Notes: generated by a model not told the origin, from the sequence alone. A DNA stretch of 34,140 nucleotides from Roseomonas sp. (GCA_020249465.1 JADCFP010000064.1:1-34140), one strand, 5' to 3'. Positions 1 through 8,835 are shown, counted from the first letter of the stretch. Numbers and translations are program-made.

Positions 1-1
1 C

Positions 2-154
2 GCCCAGGTGGTGGCTGAACGCATAGAAACGGAAGAAGAAGCGGCGCTGATGCTGGAACTCGGCGTGCGCTATGGCCAGGGCTATCTTTTCGGCAAGCCG
101 AAGATGGAACTGGCCGCCCGTAAAGCAGGGCAGGCCTGGCAAGAAGAAAAGTGA
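2..154 (+). CDS. EAL-domain protein, C-terminal fragment (cut by window edge)
   Basis: Reading from base 2 gives 50 residues ending in TGA at 152-154. They include AERIETEEEAALMLELG, then GVRYGQGYLFGKP. This is the typical end of an EAL domain (cyclic-di-GMP phosphodiesterase family): the conserved Glu in ERIET and the QGYLFGKP strand near the C-terminus. The catalytic EVL/EAL motif and the metal ligands lie upstream of the window, so activity cannot be judged, nor can the presence of GGDEF or sensor domains. The stop overlaps the GTG start of the following glycosyltransferase (GTGA), which suggests translational coupling. The EAL assignment is confident; the full architecture is unknown. Confidence 0.8.
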   Translation, partial: AQVVAERIETEEEAALMLELGVRYGQGYLFGKPKMELAARKAGQAWQEEK

Positions 155-1254
155 CCGCCGCGGCGCTGCCGCGCCTTTGCGTGGTGATCCCCTGTTACAA
201 TGAGGCAGCAAATGTGGCGCCCATGGTGGCGCGGCTTGATGCCACGCTGTCGGGCATCGCCTGGGAAGCGATTTTTGTAGATGATGATAGCCCCGATGGC
301 ACCAGCGCTGCCGTGCGCGCCATCGCCGCAGGGGATGCGCGCATCAGGGGCATCAGGCGCATCGGGCGGCGCGGCCTGGCTTCCGCTTGTATTGAGGGCA
401 TGCTTGCGACGTCAGCGCCCTATCTTGCCGTGATTGATGGCGATTTGCAGCATGATGAAACCCTGCTGCCGCGCATGCTGGAAGCGCTTGAAGCGGGTGA
501 AGCCGATATCGTGATCGGCAGCCGCAATATCGAAGGTGGTGACAAACAAGGCGGACTGACTGCCGTGCGGCAAATGATTTCCGATACCGGCGCTGCCCTT
601 GCCAATGCTGCCTTGCCGATCCGCGTGAGCGACCCGATGAGCGGATTTTTCGCCCTGCCGCGCGACTTGTTTGAAGAAGTCGCGCCTCGTCTGACGGGTA
701 CGGGCTTTAAGATACTGTTGGATATTCTGCTGTCAGCAAAACGGCCTTTGCGGAGCCTGGAAATCCCCTATTCCTTCCGCGCGCGCGTGGCGGGCGAAAG
801 CAAGCTGGATGCGGCGGTACTGCTGGAATTCGCGGGCTTGCTTGCGGATAAGGCTTTGGGGGGCGTTGTGCCGCTCCGGTTCCTGTCCTTTGCCGCCGTG
901 GGCGCCATTGGCGTGCTGGTGCATCTGGCGGTGCTTGGGGTGCTGCATGGGCTAATCGGCATGGGCTTCAACACTGCGCAATGGTCAGCGACACTGTTTG
1001 CTATGACCGCGAATTTCCTGCTGAACAACCGCATCACCTATCGCGATCGGCGCCTGCGTGGCCCTGTGCTGCTACGTGGATTGGTGCTGTTCTATCTGGT
1101 CTGCGGATTGGGCGCGGCAGCCAATATCGGCATTGCCAATCTGCTGCTGCGTGATGGTGTGTTGGCCTGGGGTTTTGCGGGCGCAGCGGGGGCGGCGCTC
1201 ACGGTGGTATGGAATTACGCGGTTTCCGCCACCCTGGTCTGGCGCGCCAAGTGA
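151..1254 (+). CDS. GT2 glycosyltransferase with C-terminal GtrA domain (polyprenol-phosphate sugar synthase type)
   Basis: A 367-residue protein. Residues 8-230 are a GT-A fold family 2 transferase of the dolichol-phosphate mannose synthase type: VVIPCYNE near residue 11, VDDDSPDGT around 43-51 and the DGDLQH metal/nucleotide motif at 96-101. Residues 240-365 form a GtrA-like membrane domain with about four TM helices and NFLLNNRITY near 288. The family transfers a sugar from a nucleotide donor to a polyprenyl phosphate at the inner membrane, and the GtrA part is thought to assist lipid-sugar handling. The start is GTG at 151 in a GTGA overlap with the EAL gene. The stop overlaps the next gene in the same way. 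The neighbour is a GT39 transferase that uses polyprenyl-phosphate sugars, so the pair plausibly makes and uses a lipid-linked sugar. The sugar and acceptor are not identifiable. Confidence 0.88.
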   Translation: MTAAALPRLCVVIPCYNEAANVAPMVARLDATLSGIAWEAIFVDDDSPDGTSAAVRAIAAGDARIRGIRRIGRRGLASACIEGMLATSAPYLAVIDGDLQHDETLLPRMLEALEAGEADIVIGSRNIEGGDKQGGLTAVRQMISDTGAALANAALPIRVSDPMSGFFALPRDLFEEVAPRLTGTGFKILLDILLSAKRPLRSLEIPYSFRARVAGESKLDAAVLLEFAGLLADKALGGVVPLRFLSFAAVGAIGVLVHLAVLGVLHGLIGMGFNTAQWSATLFAMTANFLLNNRITYRDRRLRGPVLLRGLVLFYLVCGLGAAANIGIANLLLRDGVLAWGFAGAAGAALTVVWNYAVSATLVWRAK

Positions 1255-2705
1255 ATCCTTGGCTGGTTGCGCTGCTGGCGCTGACGGGTTTGCGCCTGGT
1301 GCTGGCGGCGATCCTGCCGCTTTCCCCGGATGAGGCGTATTACTGGGTCTGGTCGCGTAACCTTCAGGCGGGATATCTGGACCATCCGCCCATGGTCGCG
1401 ATCTTCATCTGGCTCGGCACCGCGCTTGCGGGTGAGAATGCGCTTGGCGTGCGGTTTTTGGGGCCGGTTACATTGTTCATTGGCTCCCTGATGCTGGCGC
1501 GCAGCGCTGAAGATCTTTTCCCCGGGCGAGGTGCCGGCCCATGGGCGGCGGCGCTGATGAATGCAACGCTTTTCGCCGCGCTTGGCGCCGTGACGATGAC
1601 ACCGGATACGCCCTTGCTGTTCTTTTGGGTGGCGACGCTTTGGGCGGTGGCGCGGGCGCACCACACGGACGATGCGCGCTGGTGGCTGCTGGCCGGGATT
1701 TTCGCGGGTGGTGCCTTGCTGTCCAAATACACTGCCGCCTTGCTCGGCTTCGGTTTGGTGCTGTGGCTTCTGCTGCTGCCCGAGGCGCGGCGCTGGCTGC
1801 TGCGCTGGCAGCTTTGGGCTGGGGGCGCGCTTGCGGTCGCGCTTTTTGCCCCGGTGATCCAATGGAATGCCACGCATGAATGGGCGTCCTTCGCCAAACA
1901 GGGCGGGCGCACCGCCGCCGGCGGCGCGGGGCAGAGTCTTCGCTGGCTTGGCGAATTGCTGGGCGGGCAGGTGGCTTTGGTCACACCCTTGGTGTTTTTG
2001 CTTTGCGTGATGGGCGCCATCATGGCGGCACGGCAGGTCTGGCGCGCGCGCGATGCCGGGGCTGGGTTGTTGCTTGCGCTGATCGTGCCGGGGGCGGCGA
2101 TTTTCCTCTGGCAGGCCTTGGGCAGCCGGGTGCAGGGGAATTGGCCGGCGATCCTTTATCCCAGTGCGGCCATCACCGCTGCCGCTTTGCTGCCCGCTTC
2201 CTGGCTGCGGCTTCGCGTGCCTGCCCTGGCGCTGGGCTTCGCTATGGCGGGGGCGGCCTATCTGCAAGCCACCGCCGCGCCCTTGCCGCTGCCGCGCCGC
2301 CAGGACCCGACGCTGGCGCGGCTCGGCGGTTGGGATGGGCTGGCGGCTGATCTGGCGCGGGCTGCGGAGCGTGAAGGTGTCGCCTTCATCGCTGCTGAGG
2401 AATATGGCCTTGCTTCCGGCATGGCCTTCCGCCTGCCGCCTGAGCTTCGTGTTGTGGCCATGGACCCGCGCTGGCGCTTCTTCACCCTGCCGAAGCCGCC
2501 CGAAAACGCGCCTGGCTTGCTGATCCGCAGCGAAAGACGCGGTGAGGGGCCGCCAGTTTGGCCCGGCGCAACCCCGATTGAAGGCGATGCCGGGCGCCTA
2601 ATCCGCGCCCGCCGAGGGCAGGAAGCCGAAGCCTATCGGCTGTTTCGCGTGACGACGGCGCCCGGTCAGCCGCCAAGTGCGGTTTTGCCGCGGCCGGGGC
2701 GGTAA
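1251..2705 (+). CDS. GT39 / ArnT-like integral membrane glycosyltransferase
   Basis: 484 residues, rich in hydrophobic segments (about ten to twelve TM helices). PMT_2/ArnT family marks are SPDEAYYWVWS near residue 25 (the Asp-Glu of the first periplasmic loop is the expected catalytic or metal site) and GYLDHPPMVA shortly after. The family moves a sugar from a polyprenyl-phosphate carrier to lipid A, protein or another envelope acceptor on the periplasmic side. I chose the GTG at 1251 because it forms a GTGA overlap with the upstream transferase and puts the first TM helix at the N-terminus. A further in-frame ATG at 1209 would add 14 residues. The C-terminal 130 residues are soluble and not recognisable. 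The donor is probably made by the GT2/GtrA protein upstream (inference from coupling). Confidence 0.85.
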   Translation: MNPWLVALLALTGLRLVLAAILPLSPDEAYYWVWSRNLQAGYLDHPPMVAIFIWLGTALAGENALGVRFLGPVTLFIGSLMLARSAEDLFPGRGAGPWAAALMNATLFAALGAVTMTPDTPLLFFWVATLWAVARAHHTDDARWWLLAGIFAGGALLSKYTAALLGFGLVLWLLLLPEARRWLLRWQLWAGGALAVALFAPVIQWNATHEWASFAKQGGRTAAGGAGQSLRWLGELLGGQVALVTPLVFLLCVMGAIMAARQVWRARDAGAGLLLALIVPGAAIFLWQALGSRVQGNWPAILYPSAAITAAALLPASWLRLRVPALALGFAMAGAAYLQATAAPLPLPRRQDPTLARLGGWDGLAADLARAAEREGVAFIAAEEYGLASGMAFRLPPELRVVAMDPRWRFFTLPKPPENAPGLLIRSERRGEGPPVWPGATPIEGDAGRLIRARRGQEAEAYRLFRVTTAPGQPPSAVLPRPGR

Positions 2706-2710
2706 TCTTC

Positions 2711-2739
2711 TTGACCTTATGGGTAAGCGGGCCTTTATC
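2711..2739 (+). promoter_or_regulatory. Candidate sigma-70 promoter for msrP
   Basis: TTGACC at 2711-2716 matches five of six -35 consensus bases. It is followed after 17 bases by TTTATC at 2734-2739, a weak -10. A transcript would begin near 2746, about 18 bases before the chosen msrP ATG at 2764. The fit supports that start over in-frame codons further upstream. No experimental support. Confidence 0.4.
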
Positions 2740-2763
2740 CGTCTCAAAGAAAGGCTGCCCGCC

Positions 2764-3696
2764 ATGCATATCCTGAAAAGCCGCCCCTGGAATCTGCCCG
2801 AAAGCAGCGCCACCCCTGAGGCGCTGGTCTTTGGCCGCCGCAAGGCGCTGGCGCTCGGCGCTGGGATGCTCGCTACCACCCCGGCGCTTGCGCAGCAGGC
2901 TGGACTGCCGCCCGCCATGCGCAATACGCGCTACGCGCCAGGCCGCGCCATTACCGCCGAGCGTGAGGTCACCACCTACAACAACTTCTACGAATTCGGC
3001 AGCCACAAGACCATCAGCGCCGCCGCTCAGCGCATGCCTCAACGCCCCTGGACAGTGAAGGTGGAAGGCATGGTCGAAGCGCCGCGCGAATACGGCATTG
3101 ACGATCTGCTCCGCCGCATGCCGATTGAAGAACGCGTCTATCGCCTGCGCTGCGTCGAAGCATGGGCCATGGTCGTGCCTTGGACCGGCTTTCCGCTTTC
3201 CGCCCTGTTGGCCGAGGTGAAGCCGCTATCTTCCGCGCGCTATGTCGTGTTTCAGACCGCGACGCTGCCGAGCGTCATGCCCGGCCTTCGGCAAAGCTGG
3301 TATCCCTGGCCCTATACGGAAGGTTGCACCATCGCCGAAGCGGGCAATGAGCTTTCCTTCATGGTGGTTGGTGCCTATGGCAAGCTGTTGCCGCCGCAAA
3401 ATGGAGGGCCCATTCGGTTCCATCAGCCCTGGAAATACGGCTTCAAGGCTGGCAAGAGCCTGATTACCATTCGCCTGACTGATCAGCGCCCGGTTTCCTT
3501 CTGGGAGAAAATCCAGCCGCAGGAATATGGCTTCTGGGCCAATGTGAACCCTGCCGTGCCGCATCCACGCTGGAGCCAGGCACAGGAACGCATGCTTGGC
3601 TCGGGGGAAAGCGTGCCGACGATGCTGTTCAACGGCTATGGCGATTTCGTCGCTGATCTCTACACCGGGCTGCAACGCGAAAGGCTTTGGGCATGA
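2764..3696 (+). CDS. msrP: Protein-methionine-sulfoxide reductase catalytic subunit MsrP (YedY)
   Basis: 310 residues from the ATG at 2764. A twin-arginine signal is visible: FGRRKALALG at 23-32, then a hydrophobic stretch and ALAQQ, with cleavage likely after residue 43. The molybdopterin-binding domain follows, with the Mo-ligand Cys at about residue 130 in RLRCVEAWAMVVPW. Downstream are the family segments PPQNGGPIRF and HQPWKYGFKAGKS. In the family, MsrP is a periplasmic molybdoenzyme that reduces methionine sulfoxide in oxidised envelope proteins, receiving electrons from the membrane haem protein MsrQ. No msrQ lies next to it; a short two-TM protein follows instead. The open frame extends back to 2677, but that region would add a non-signal-like N-terminus and precede the candidate promoter. 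Confidence 0.93.
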   Translation: MHILKSRPWNLPESSATPEALVFGRRKALALGAGMLATTPALAQQAGLPPAMRNTRYAPGRAITAEREVTTYNNFYEFGSHKTISAAAQRMPQRPWTVKVEGMVEAPREYGIDDLLRRMPIEERVYRLRCVEAWAMVVPWTGFPLSALLAEVKPLSSARYVVFQTATLPSVMPGLRQSWYPWPYTEGCTIAEAGNELSFMVVGAYGKLLPPQNGGPIRFHQPWKYGFKAGKSLITIRLTDQRPVSFWEKIQPQEYGFWANVNPAVPHPRWSQAQERMLGSGESVPTMLFNGYGDFVADLYTGLQRERLWA

Positions 3697-3703
3697 GGGC
3701 GCG

Positions 3704-3961
3704 ATGCGCCTGATGGGCCTTATCCTGCTGGCCTTGGCGGCGGGGCTTTACCTTGGCTTTGGTGGTGATCCCTTGGGGGCATTGCTGTTCCGGCTTGACC
3801 CAGGCTTGCTCAATTTGGTGCAAGCCGTGGTGCAGCGCTATCTTCTGCCCATGTTGTGGGATTCTGTGCTGCTGCCGGTTCTGGAAGCGCCCGTTTGGGT
3901 CGTGCCGCTGGTGCTGGGTGCTGCGCTGACCCTTTTTGGCTGGATGCGCGCGCGTGGCTGA
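3704..3961 (+). CDS. Small two-TM membrane protein of unknown function
   Basis: 85 residues from the ATG at 3704, seven bases after the msrP stop. One hydrophobic helix spans about residues 3-19 and a second about 60-80, joined by a 40-residue loop (RLDPGLLNLVQAVVQRYLLP) that looks amphipathic. It ends in the positive tail WMRARG. It is too short for MsrQ, which has about six helices and haem-binding histidines; I see no histidine at all. The stop overlaps the start of the regulator gene, so the three genes are probably one transcript. No family is recognised. A membrane tether or accessory for MsrP is possible but is only inferred from position. Confidence 0.7.
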   Translation: MRLMGLILLALAAGLYLGFGGDPLGALLFRLDPGLLNLVQAVVQRYLLPMLWDSVLLPVLEAPVWVVPLVLGAALTLFGWMRARG

Positions 3962-5390
3962 TGCCACATCGTATCACCAGCTTTTGCTGGTGGAGGATTC
4001 ACCCTCACTCGCCACTGTCTATCAGGAATATCTGCGCGCGGGGCCTTACAATATTCGCCACGCACATTGCATCGCCGATGCGCTGAAATTCGCCAATCAG
4101 GCCATGCCTGATGGTGTGCTGTTGGATTTGCGCCTGCCGGATGGCGATGGGCTTTCGGTGCTGCGCGAATTGCGCGGGCGTGACCCTGACTTGCCCGTAG
4201 TAGTTATGACCGCACATGGATCGGTCGCCCTTGCCGTGGAGGCGATGCAGGCCGGCGCGTCTGACTTTCTGGTCAAACCCTTCGCGCCGGAACGCCTGAC
4301 GGTCACGGTTGCCAATGTGATGGAACGCGCGGCCTTACGCCGGCAGGTGGCGGAATTGGCCGCGGTTGCGCCTCGGCAGGGTTTTGCCGGCTTCATAGGC
4401 GCGGCACCGGCGATGCAGGCAGTTTATCGCATTCTGGAAAATGCCGCCGCGTCACGCGCGACCGTTTTTGTCACGGGCGAAAGCGGCACCGGCAAGGAAT
4501 TAGCGGCGGAGGCGGTGCACAGCATCTCCCCACGCAAGTCCGGGCCGTTTATCGCCATAAATTGCGCGGCTATCCCCAAGGATTTGATTGAAAGCGAAAT
4601 CTTCGGCCATGTGCGTGGCGCCTTTACCGGCGCGGTGGCGGATCGCATTGGCGCGGCGCGGGCCGCGGATGGCGGCACGCTGTTCCTGGATGAGATTTGC
4701 GAAATGGATTTGGCGTTGCAGGGCAAGCTGCTCCGCTTCATCCAGACCGGTACCTTCCAGCCCGTGGGCAGCGGCAAGACGCTGCAAACCGATGTGCGCT
4801 TTGTCTGCGCCACCAATCGCGATCCGTTGGAAGAAGTGCGCGCCGGCCGCTTCCGCGAGGATTTGTATTACCGCCTGCATGTCATCCCCGTGCCATTGCC
4901 GCCGCTGCGTGATCGCGGCGATGATGTGCTGGCTTTGGCTGAGGCGTTTCTGGCGAAAAGCGCGGCCGAGGAAGGCAAGCGCTTTCAGCGTTTTGATGCC
5001 GAAGCACGCGCAATGCTGATGCGCCATGCCTGGCCCGGCAATGTGCGTGAATTGGAAAACGCCATCCGCACCGCCGTAGTGCTGCATGATGGCGAAGTGG
5101 TGAGTGCTGCCATGCTGCCCGCCACCGTGCGCGAAGGCGGCGCCAAGCCCGTGCCTGCACCTGCACCACCGCCAGAACCTGAAATCATCAAGCCCGCACC
5201 ACCGCCCGTACCGGTGGAACCGCGTACCGCGGAATCCACCAAGCGCATTCGGCCCTTGGCCGAGACGGAACGCGAAGCGATTGAAGAAGCCGTGCGGCTT
5301 TGCGGCGGGAATATCGCCAAGGCAGCCGCGTTTTTGGGTATCAGCCCATCCACGCTTTATCGCAAGCAGGAAAGCTGGCGGCGGCGGTAA
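3954..5390 (+). CDS. LuxO-like sigma-54-dependent response regulator (NtrC family)
   Basis: 478 residues from GTG 3954 (TTG 3936 would add six). The receiver domain is residues 8-125, with acidic E14/D15, phospho-acceptor D58 in LLDLRLPD, T86 and K108. The AAA+ domain follows: Walker A GESGTGKE at 175-182, the sigma-54 contact loop GAFTGA at 222-227, and GGTLFLDEI (Walker B). Next come a proline-rich linker and a Fis-type helix-turn-helix at the C-terminus (NIAKAAAFLGISPSTLYRK). The protein would activate sigma-54 promoters when phosphorylated. The receiver resembles LuxO (VEDSPSLATVY, VLLDLRLPDGDGLSVL). No histidine kinase is next to it, so the signal is unknown. The gene overlaps the end of the small membrane protein and is convergent with the Nudix gene, with four bases between stops. 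Confidence 0.9.
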   Translation: MADATSYHQLLLVEDSPSLATVYQEYLRAGPYNIRHAHCIADALKFANQAMPDGVLLDLRLPDGDGLSVLRELRGRDPDLPVVVMTAHGSVALAVEAMQAGASDFLVKPFAPERLTVTVANVMERAALRRQVAELAAVAPRQGFAGFIGAAPAMQAVYRILENAAASRATVFVTGESGTGKELAAEAVHSISPRKSGPFIAINCAAIPKDLIESEIFGHVRGAFTGAVADRIGAARAADGGTLFLDEICEMDLALQGKLLRFIQTGTFQPVGSGKTLQTDVRFVCATNRDPLEEVRAGRFREDLYYRLHVIPVPLPPLRDRGDDVLALAEAFLAKSAAEEGKRFQRFDAEARAMLMRHAWPGNVRELENAIRTAVVLHDGEVVSAAMLPATVREGGAKPVPAPAPPPEPEIIKPAPPPVPVEPRTAESTKRIRPLAETEREAIEEAVRLCGGNIAKAAAFLGISPSTLYRKQESWRRR

Positions 5391-5394
5391 AGGT

Positions 5395-5838
5395 TTAGCT
5401 CAGGCCAAGCGCAATCCGCGCCGCGGCAATGGCCTCATGCGCGGCTTCGGTCAGGTCATAGGCATGCAGCTCATGCGGTAGCGCCCAGGCAACCTCGCTC
5501 ACATCATCGCCGGCGCGGGCTTCGCCTTCCAGCCAATGCGCGGCGAAATCAATGATGGTGTAGTGATAGAGCGCGCGGCCATCCTGATCCTGATTGATGG
5601 CGTCAAACACATAGGCAAGCGCCATCTGGCCCACTTCAACGCTCGCTTCTTCGCGTAATTCACGCCGCGCGGCTTCTTCTGCCCTTTCGCCGACATGCTG
5701 GGCGCCACCGGGAAGCGACCATTGGCCGATGCGCGGCGGCTTGCCGCGACGCACCAGCAGCACGGCTTCTTCGCGAAACACGATGCAGCCTATGCCGACC
5801 CAGGGGCGGTCAGGATATTCGCGCGGCGCGGTGCTCAC
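5395..5838 (-). CDS. Nudix hydrolase
   Basis: 147 residues. The Nudix box reads G-x5-E-x7-REL-x-EE, running from GAQHVGE to RELREEASV. It fits the family consensus except that the final Gly is Ser. The box is preceded by QWSLPGG, as usual. Nudix enzymes hydrolyse nucleoside diphosphates linked to another group; the substrate (ADP-ribose, oxidised dNTP, NADH) cannot be read from this sequence. The GTG start at 5838 overlaps the TGA of the DUF4340 gene (GTGA), so it is the last gene of the ABC operon, translationally coupled. That position may be chance packing. Confidence 0.85.
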   Translation of the reverse strand: MSTAPREYPDRPWVGIGCIVFREEAVLLVRRGKPPRIGQWSLPGGAQHVGERAEEAARRELREEASVEVGQMALAYVFDAINQDQDGRALYHYTIIDFAAHWLEGEARAGDDVSEVAWALPHELHAYDLTEAAHEAIAAARIALGLS

Positions 5839-6872
5839 CTTGGTGCAATCGGCGGTTCAGTCACGGGGGCAGGCGCTTCTTCCTGGCGGCGCAAATCCTC
5901 AAGCTTCGGGATCATGGCTTTTTCTTTCCATTGCCCGATTTGATAGACCCAGCCGCGCCAGCGCGCATTCAAGCGTGCGGCTTCATCATCACCCTCGGCG
6001 GCCAGCGTTACCCAGATTTCTTCGGCCTGCTTGCGCGGGCGGGCAATGATGGTCAGCCGATCGGTCAATTCAAAGCGCGTCTCACCCAAAGCCTCACCCG
6101 GCGCATCGGCTTCGCGCCGCACATCCAAAAAGGTCAGGAATTCGAAGCTGCGCGAAACCTCATCCAGGCTGACATCGTCAGCGGGGGGCGCCTCGGCGGG
6201 GGTGGTGATGGCAAGCTTGCCATCAGGCTGGCCGGTATGCGTCAGCACCAGCGCCTCTTCGCCCGCACGCGCAATTACAACGCGCTGCACGCGTTCGCGT
6301 GGCAGATTGGCGATGTCTCGGTCAAGCCAAAGCTGCGGATCGGCATCTACCGGAATGCGGCCTTCCGCGAGCCATGCCTGGTTTTCATTGGGCCGACGCA
6401 CATAAGCACTTTCCGGCACATTGCCTTGGGTGCGCACGCGCCGCCGGCCAATCACCAATTCCACCAGCGCCGTGCCTTGCGCATCCAGCACGCGCAGCAG
6501 CGTGGAAGTGGCCCCCGCGCGCAGCGGGTCTTCCAGGCCGAGACGATCAAACATCTCAGGATTGCCGGTGCGCGGTTCCATCAGCCGCAATTCCGTAAGC
6601 CCAGTCAGCAATTCGCGGAGCTTTTCCTGCCGGATCGGATAATCGCCCTTCGTCGGCAGCACCCAGACATCGCCGCGTCGGAGGATTTCCAAAGCGCCAT
6701 CATGTCTGCGCACCTCAATTCGCGCGGCATTGGGCAGGCGCTGCGCGAGGCCCGGAAAGGCAAGCCCGCCGGTGCCCGCTGGTGGTGCGGGCGGCGGCGG
6801 CTTGATCAGCAAGGCGCCGGCCATGGCAATCACCGCAGCGCTGCCAAGCAAAATCAGGGAACGTCGTTGCAT
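5835..6872 (-). CDS. DUF4340-domain protein, membrane-anchored
   Basis: 345 residues from ATG 6872, which has AGGA a few bases upstream (an earlier in-frame start would add 19 unconvincing residues). One N-terminal TM helix (RRSLILLGSAAVIAMAGALL) is followed by a Pro-rich segment and a long soluble region. The soluble part contains the repeated motif VWVLPTKGDYPIRQEKLREL that is typical of DUF4340. Members sit next to GldA/F/G-type ABC genes in many proteobacteria, as here, but the biochemical role is not established. The gene lies 16 bases after gldG. The topology suggests a periplasmic domain anchored in the inner membrane. I infer an accessory function for the ABC system. Confidence 0.8.
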   Translation of the reverse strand: MQRRSLILLGSAAVIAMAGALLIKPPPPAPPAGTGGLAFPGLAQRLPNAARIEVRRHDGALEILRRGDVWVLPTKGDYPIRQEKLRELLTGLTELRLMEPRTGNPEMFDRLGLEDPLRAGATSTLLRVLDAQGTALVELVIGRRRVRTQGNVPESAYVRRPNENQAWLAEGRIPVDADPQLWLDRDIANLPRERVQRVVIARAGEEALVLTHTGQPDGKLAITTPAEAPPADDVSLDEVSRSFEFLTFLDVRREADAPGEALGETRFELTDRLTIIARPRKQAEEIWVTLAAEGDDEAARLNARWRGWVYQIGQWKEKAMIPKLEDLRRQEEAPAPVTEPPIAPR

Positions 6873-6888
6873 CTTCCTGCCCCCCGTT

Positions 6889-8832
6889 TCAATGCCGCGC
6901 TGCCGCACGCCGGCGTGCGCGCGCCACACCCATGATCAGCGCGAGGATGGTCAGCAGCACCGGCACAGCAGCGATATTGAGGATGCGGAGCCGCGTTTCC
7001 AAGCCTTCAATATCGCGCCTGAGGTCAAGCTGCACCGCGCGCAATTGCTGGCGGGTGCGGAGAATCTCCTCACGCGCCGCGTCAATTTCCGCGCGCTGTT
7101 CGGCGCTGATTACGGCGTTCGTCTGGCTGCGCTCAGCCCCACCCTGCGGGCCTTGACGCAATTCGCGCAAGCGGCGCTCTGTCGCTTCCAGGCGCTGCGT
7201 GAGTTCGCGCTCCGTCTGGCGGAAACGTGCTTCCGCATCACGGCGAATATCATCCACCACTTCAAACGGGCGGAGCGACTCACCGCGTGAACGCAGCGAA
7301 ATCAGCGCATCACCGCCGGCCATGGTATCCACCAGATTGGCAATCAGCGCTCCATTATCGCTGAAGGGTGTCGCCATCTGCTGGCCAAAGAAATCCTGCA
7401 CGCGGACCCAGAAGCGATCTTCCAGCACATCCGCATCATGGATCACGATGATATTGGCGGCACCTTCACTCCGCGCGCGATGTGCTGGTAAATCGGCGGG
7501 GCGTTCTGCGCCTTGCGGCGGTGGTGGTGCGCCATCGGGGAAGGCCGTGCTGACTTCACCGCGCAGCCGCGCTGCCAGCACGCGCGTCTGCCCATCAGGG
7601 CGGAAATCCGCCAGTAATTGCGTCGGGTTCGGATTGTCCCGCACCTTCGCCGCATCGGCTTCCATGCTGCGCGGGCTTGAGGTGATCAGCGGCGTGAATT
7701 CCACCCGCGCGCCATCCTTCCGCCGCAAGAAACCTGCTGACGCAAAGGTCACCTGATTGAGCTGCGCTGTCGCGACTTCCCCCTGCGCAATCGAGTCGCC
7801 CTGCGCATTAAACCAAGCCACGTAATCCACGGCCTGCACGCGGTCCTGCGGATTGGCGCGCACGCGCCAGGCGCCGCGCAGATCAAGCACAACCTTGTCT
7901 GATGGCGCTTCAATGCCCCAGGCATTGGTGAGGCGTTCCAGGCTGGAGGCAGTATTGGCCGGCGGCCGCCCGCCCGGGCCGGGGCGCGATGCCTGGCCTT
8001 CGGAATGCGGGTCAATCAGCAAAATCAACTTGCCGCCACGCAGCACAAATTGATCCACTGCATATTGCGTCGCATCGGAAAGGCGCTGCGGATGCGCCAG
8101 GATCATCACCTGTATGTCGTTTTCAATCACCTGCGCATCCATGGGCACTTCGCGCAAAGTGAAGAATTGCCGAAGGCTATTCATCACCGCGAAGGGCTGG
8201 CCCATGGCGGCTTGTCGCATCATCATCGCACGCGGGTCGCCATTCAGCGGCAGGGGCGACATGACACCAATCACGGGCCGGCGCGGGTTGGACAATTCAT
8301 AGACCAACCGTGTGAGATCAAATTCCAGAAAGCGTTCGCGGTCCGGCTGGAAGAAGGGGATATTGCGTTCATCATCCAGCAAATTCGCGCCAACCAGCCC
8401 GAAATAAACCTGCTCACCGGATTGATCCACCGGCACGCCTTGCAGGCCGAAAGCCAGTGCACGGTCTTCGGTTTCGCTGAAGGGTTCGGGGTCTAGCACT
8501 TCAAGGCGAAGCTTGCCGCCAGCGACCGCGACATATTCATCCAGCATCGCGCGCACGCGTTCCGCATAGGCGCCATAGGCGGGAATGGCGGTGCCGAGTT
8601 TGCGCGAATAAAACAGCCGCAGCGTCACCGGGTCTTGCAGCCCAGACAATACGCTGCGCGTACCATCCGACAGCGTGTAAAGTTTCTGCGCCGTGAGATC
8701 GAGCCGCGCGCGCGGCGCGAAACGCTCCACCAACAAATTGACACCTATGGCGAGCGCCAACGCCGCCACAATCCCAAGCGCGGATGACCAGACGCGCCGC
8801 GTGCCGGGCTTTGCCTTCATTTGATCAGCCAT
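6889..8832 (-). CDS. GldG-family ABC transport auxiliary protein
   Basis: 647 residues. An N-terminal TM helix (about residues 15-35, WSSALGIVAALALAIGVNLL) precedes a large soluble domain with the GldG/ABC_transp_aux signature: LDLTAQKLYTLSDGTRSVL near 42-60, and a region with VMSPLPLNGDP and KLILLIDPHSEG. A coiled coil rich in E, R and Q covers roughly 530-620, and a second TM helix (VPVLLTILALIMGVA) ends the protein with a basic tail. The periplasmic domain is therefore held at both ends. In gliding Bacteroidetes, GldG works with GldA and GldF; in non-gliding proteobacteria the substrate is unknown. The gene starts three bases after the permease stop, and its Shine-Dalgarno is weak, which fits coupled translation. 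Confidence 0.85.
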   Translation of the reverse strand: MADQMKAKPGTRRVWSSALGIVAALALAIGVNLLVERFAPRARLDLTAQKLYTLSDGTRSVLSGLQDPVTLRLFYSRKLGTAIPAYGAYAERVRAMLDEYVAVAGGKLRLEVLDPEPFSETEDRALAFGLQGVPVDQSGEQVYFGLVGANLLDDERNIPFFQPDRERFLEFDLTRLVYELSNPRRPVIGVMSPLPLNGDPRAMMMRQAAMGQPFAVMNSLRQFFTLREVPMDAQVIENDIQVMILAHPQRLSDATQYAVDQFVLRGGKLILLIDPHSEGQASRPGPGGRPPANTASSLERLTNAWGIEAPSDKVVLDLRGAWRVRANPQDRVQAVDYVAWFNAQGDSIAQGEVATAQLNQVTFASAGFLRRKDGARVEFTPLITSSPRSMEADAAKVRDNPNPTQLLADFRPDGQTRVLAARLRGEVSTAFPDGAPPPPQGAERPADLPAHRARSEGAANIIVIHDADVLEDRFWVRVQDFFGQQMATPFSDNGALIANLVDTMAGGDALISLRSRGESLRPFEVVDDIRRDAEARFRQTERELTQRLEATERRLRELRQGPQGGAERSQTNAVISAEQRAEIDAAREEILRTRQQLRAVQLDLRRDIEGLETRLRILNIAAVPVLLTILALIMGVARARRRAAARH

Positions 8833-8835
8833 GGT

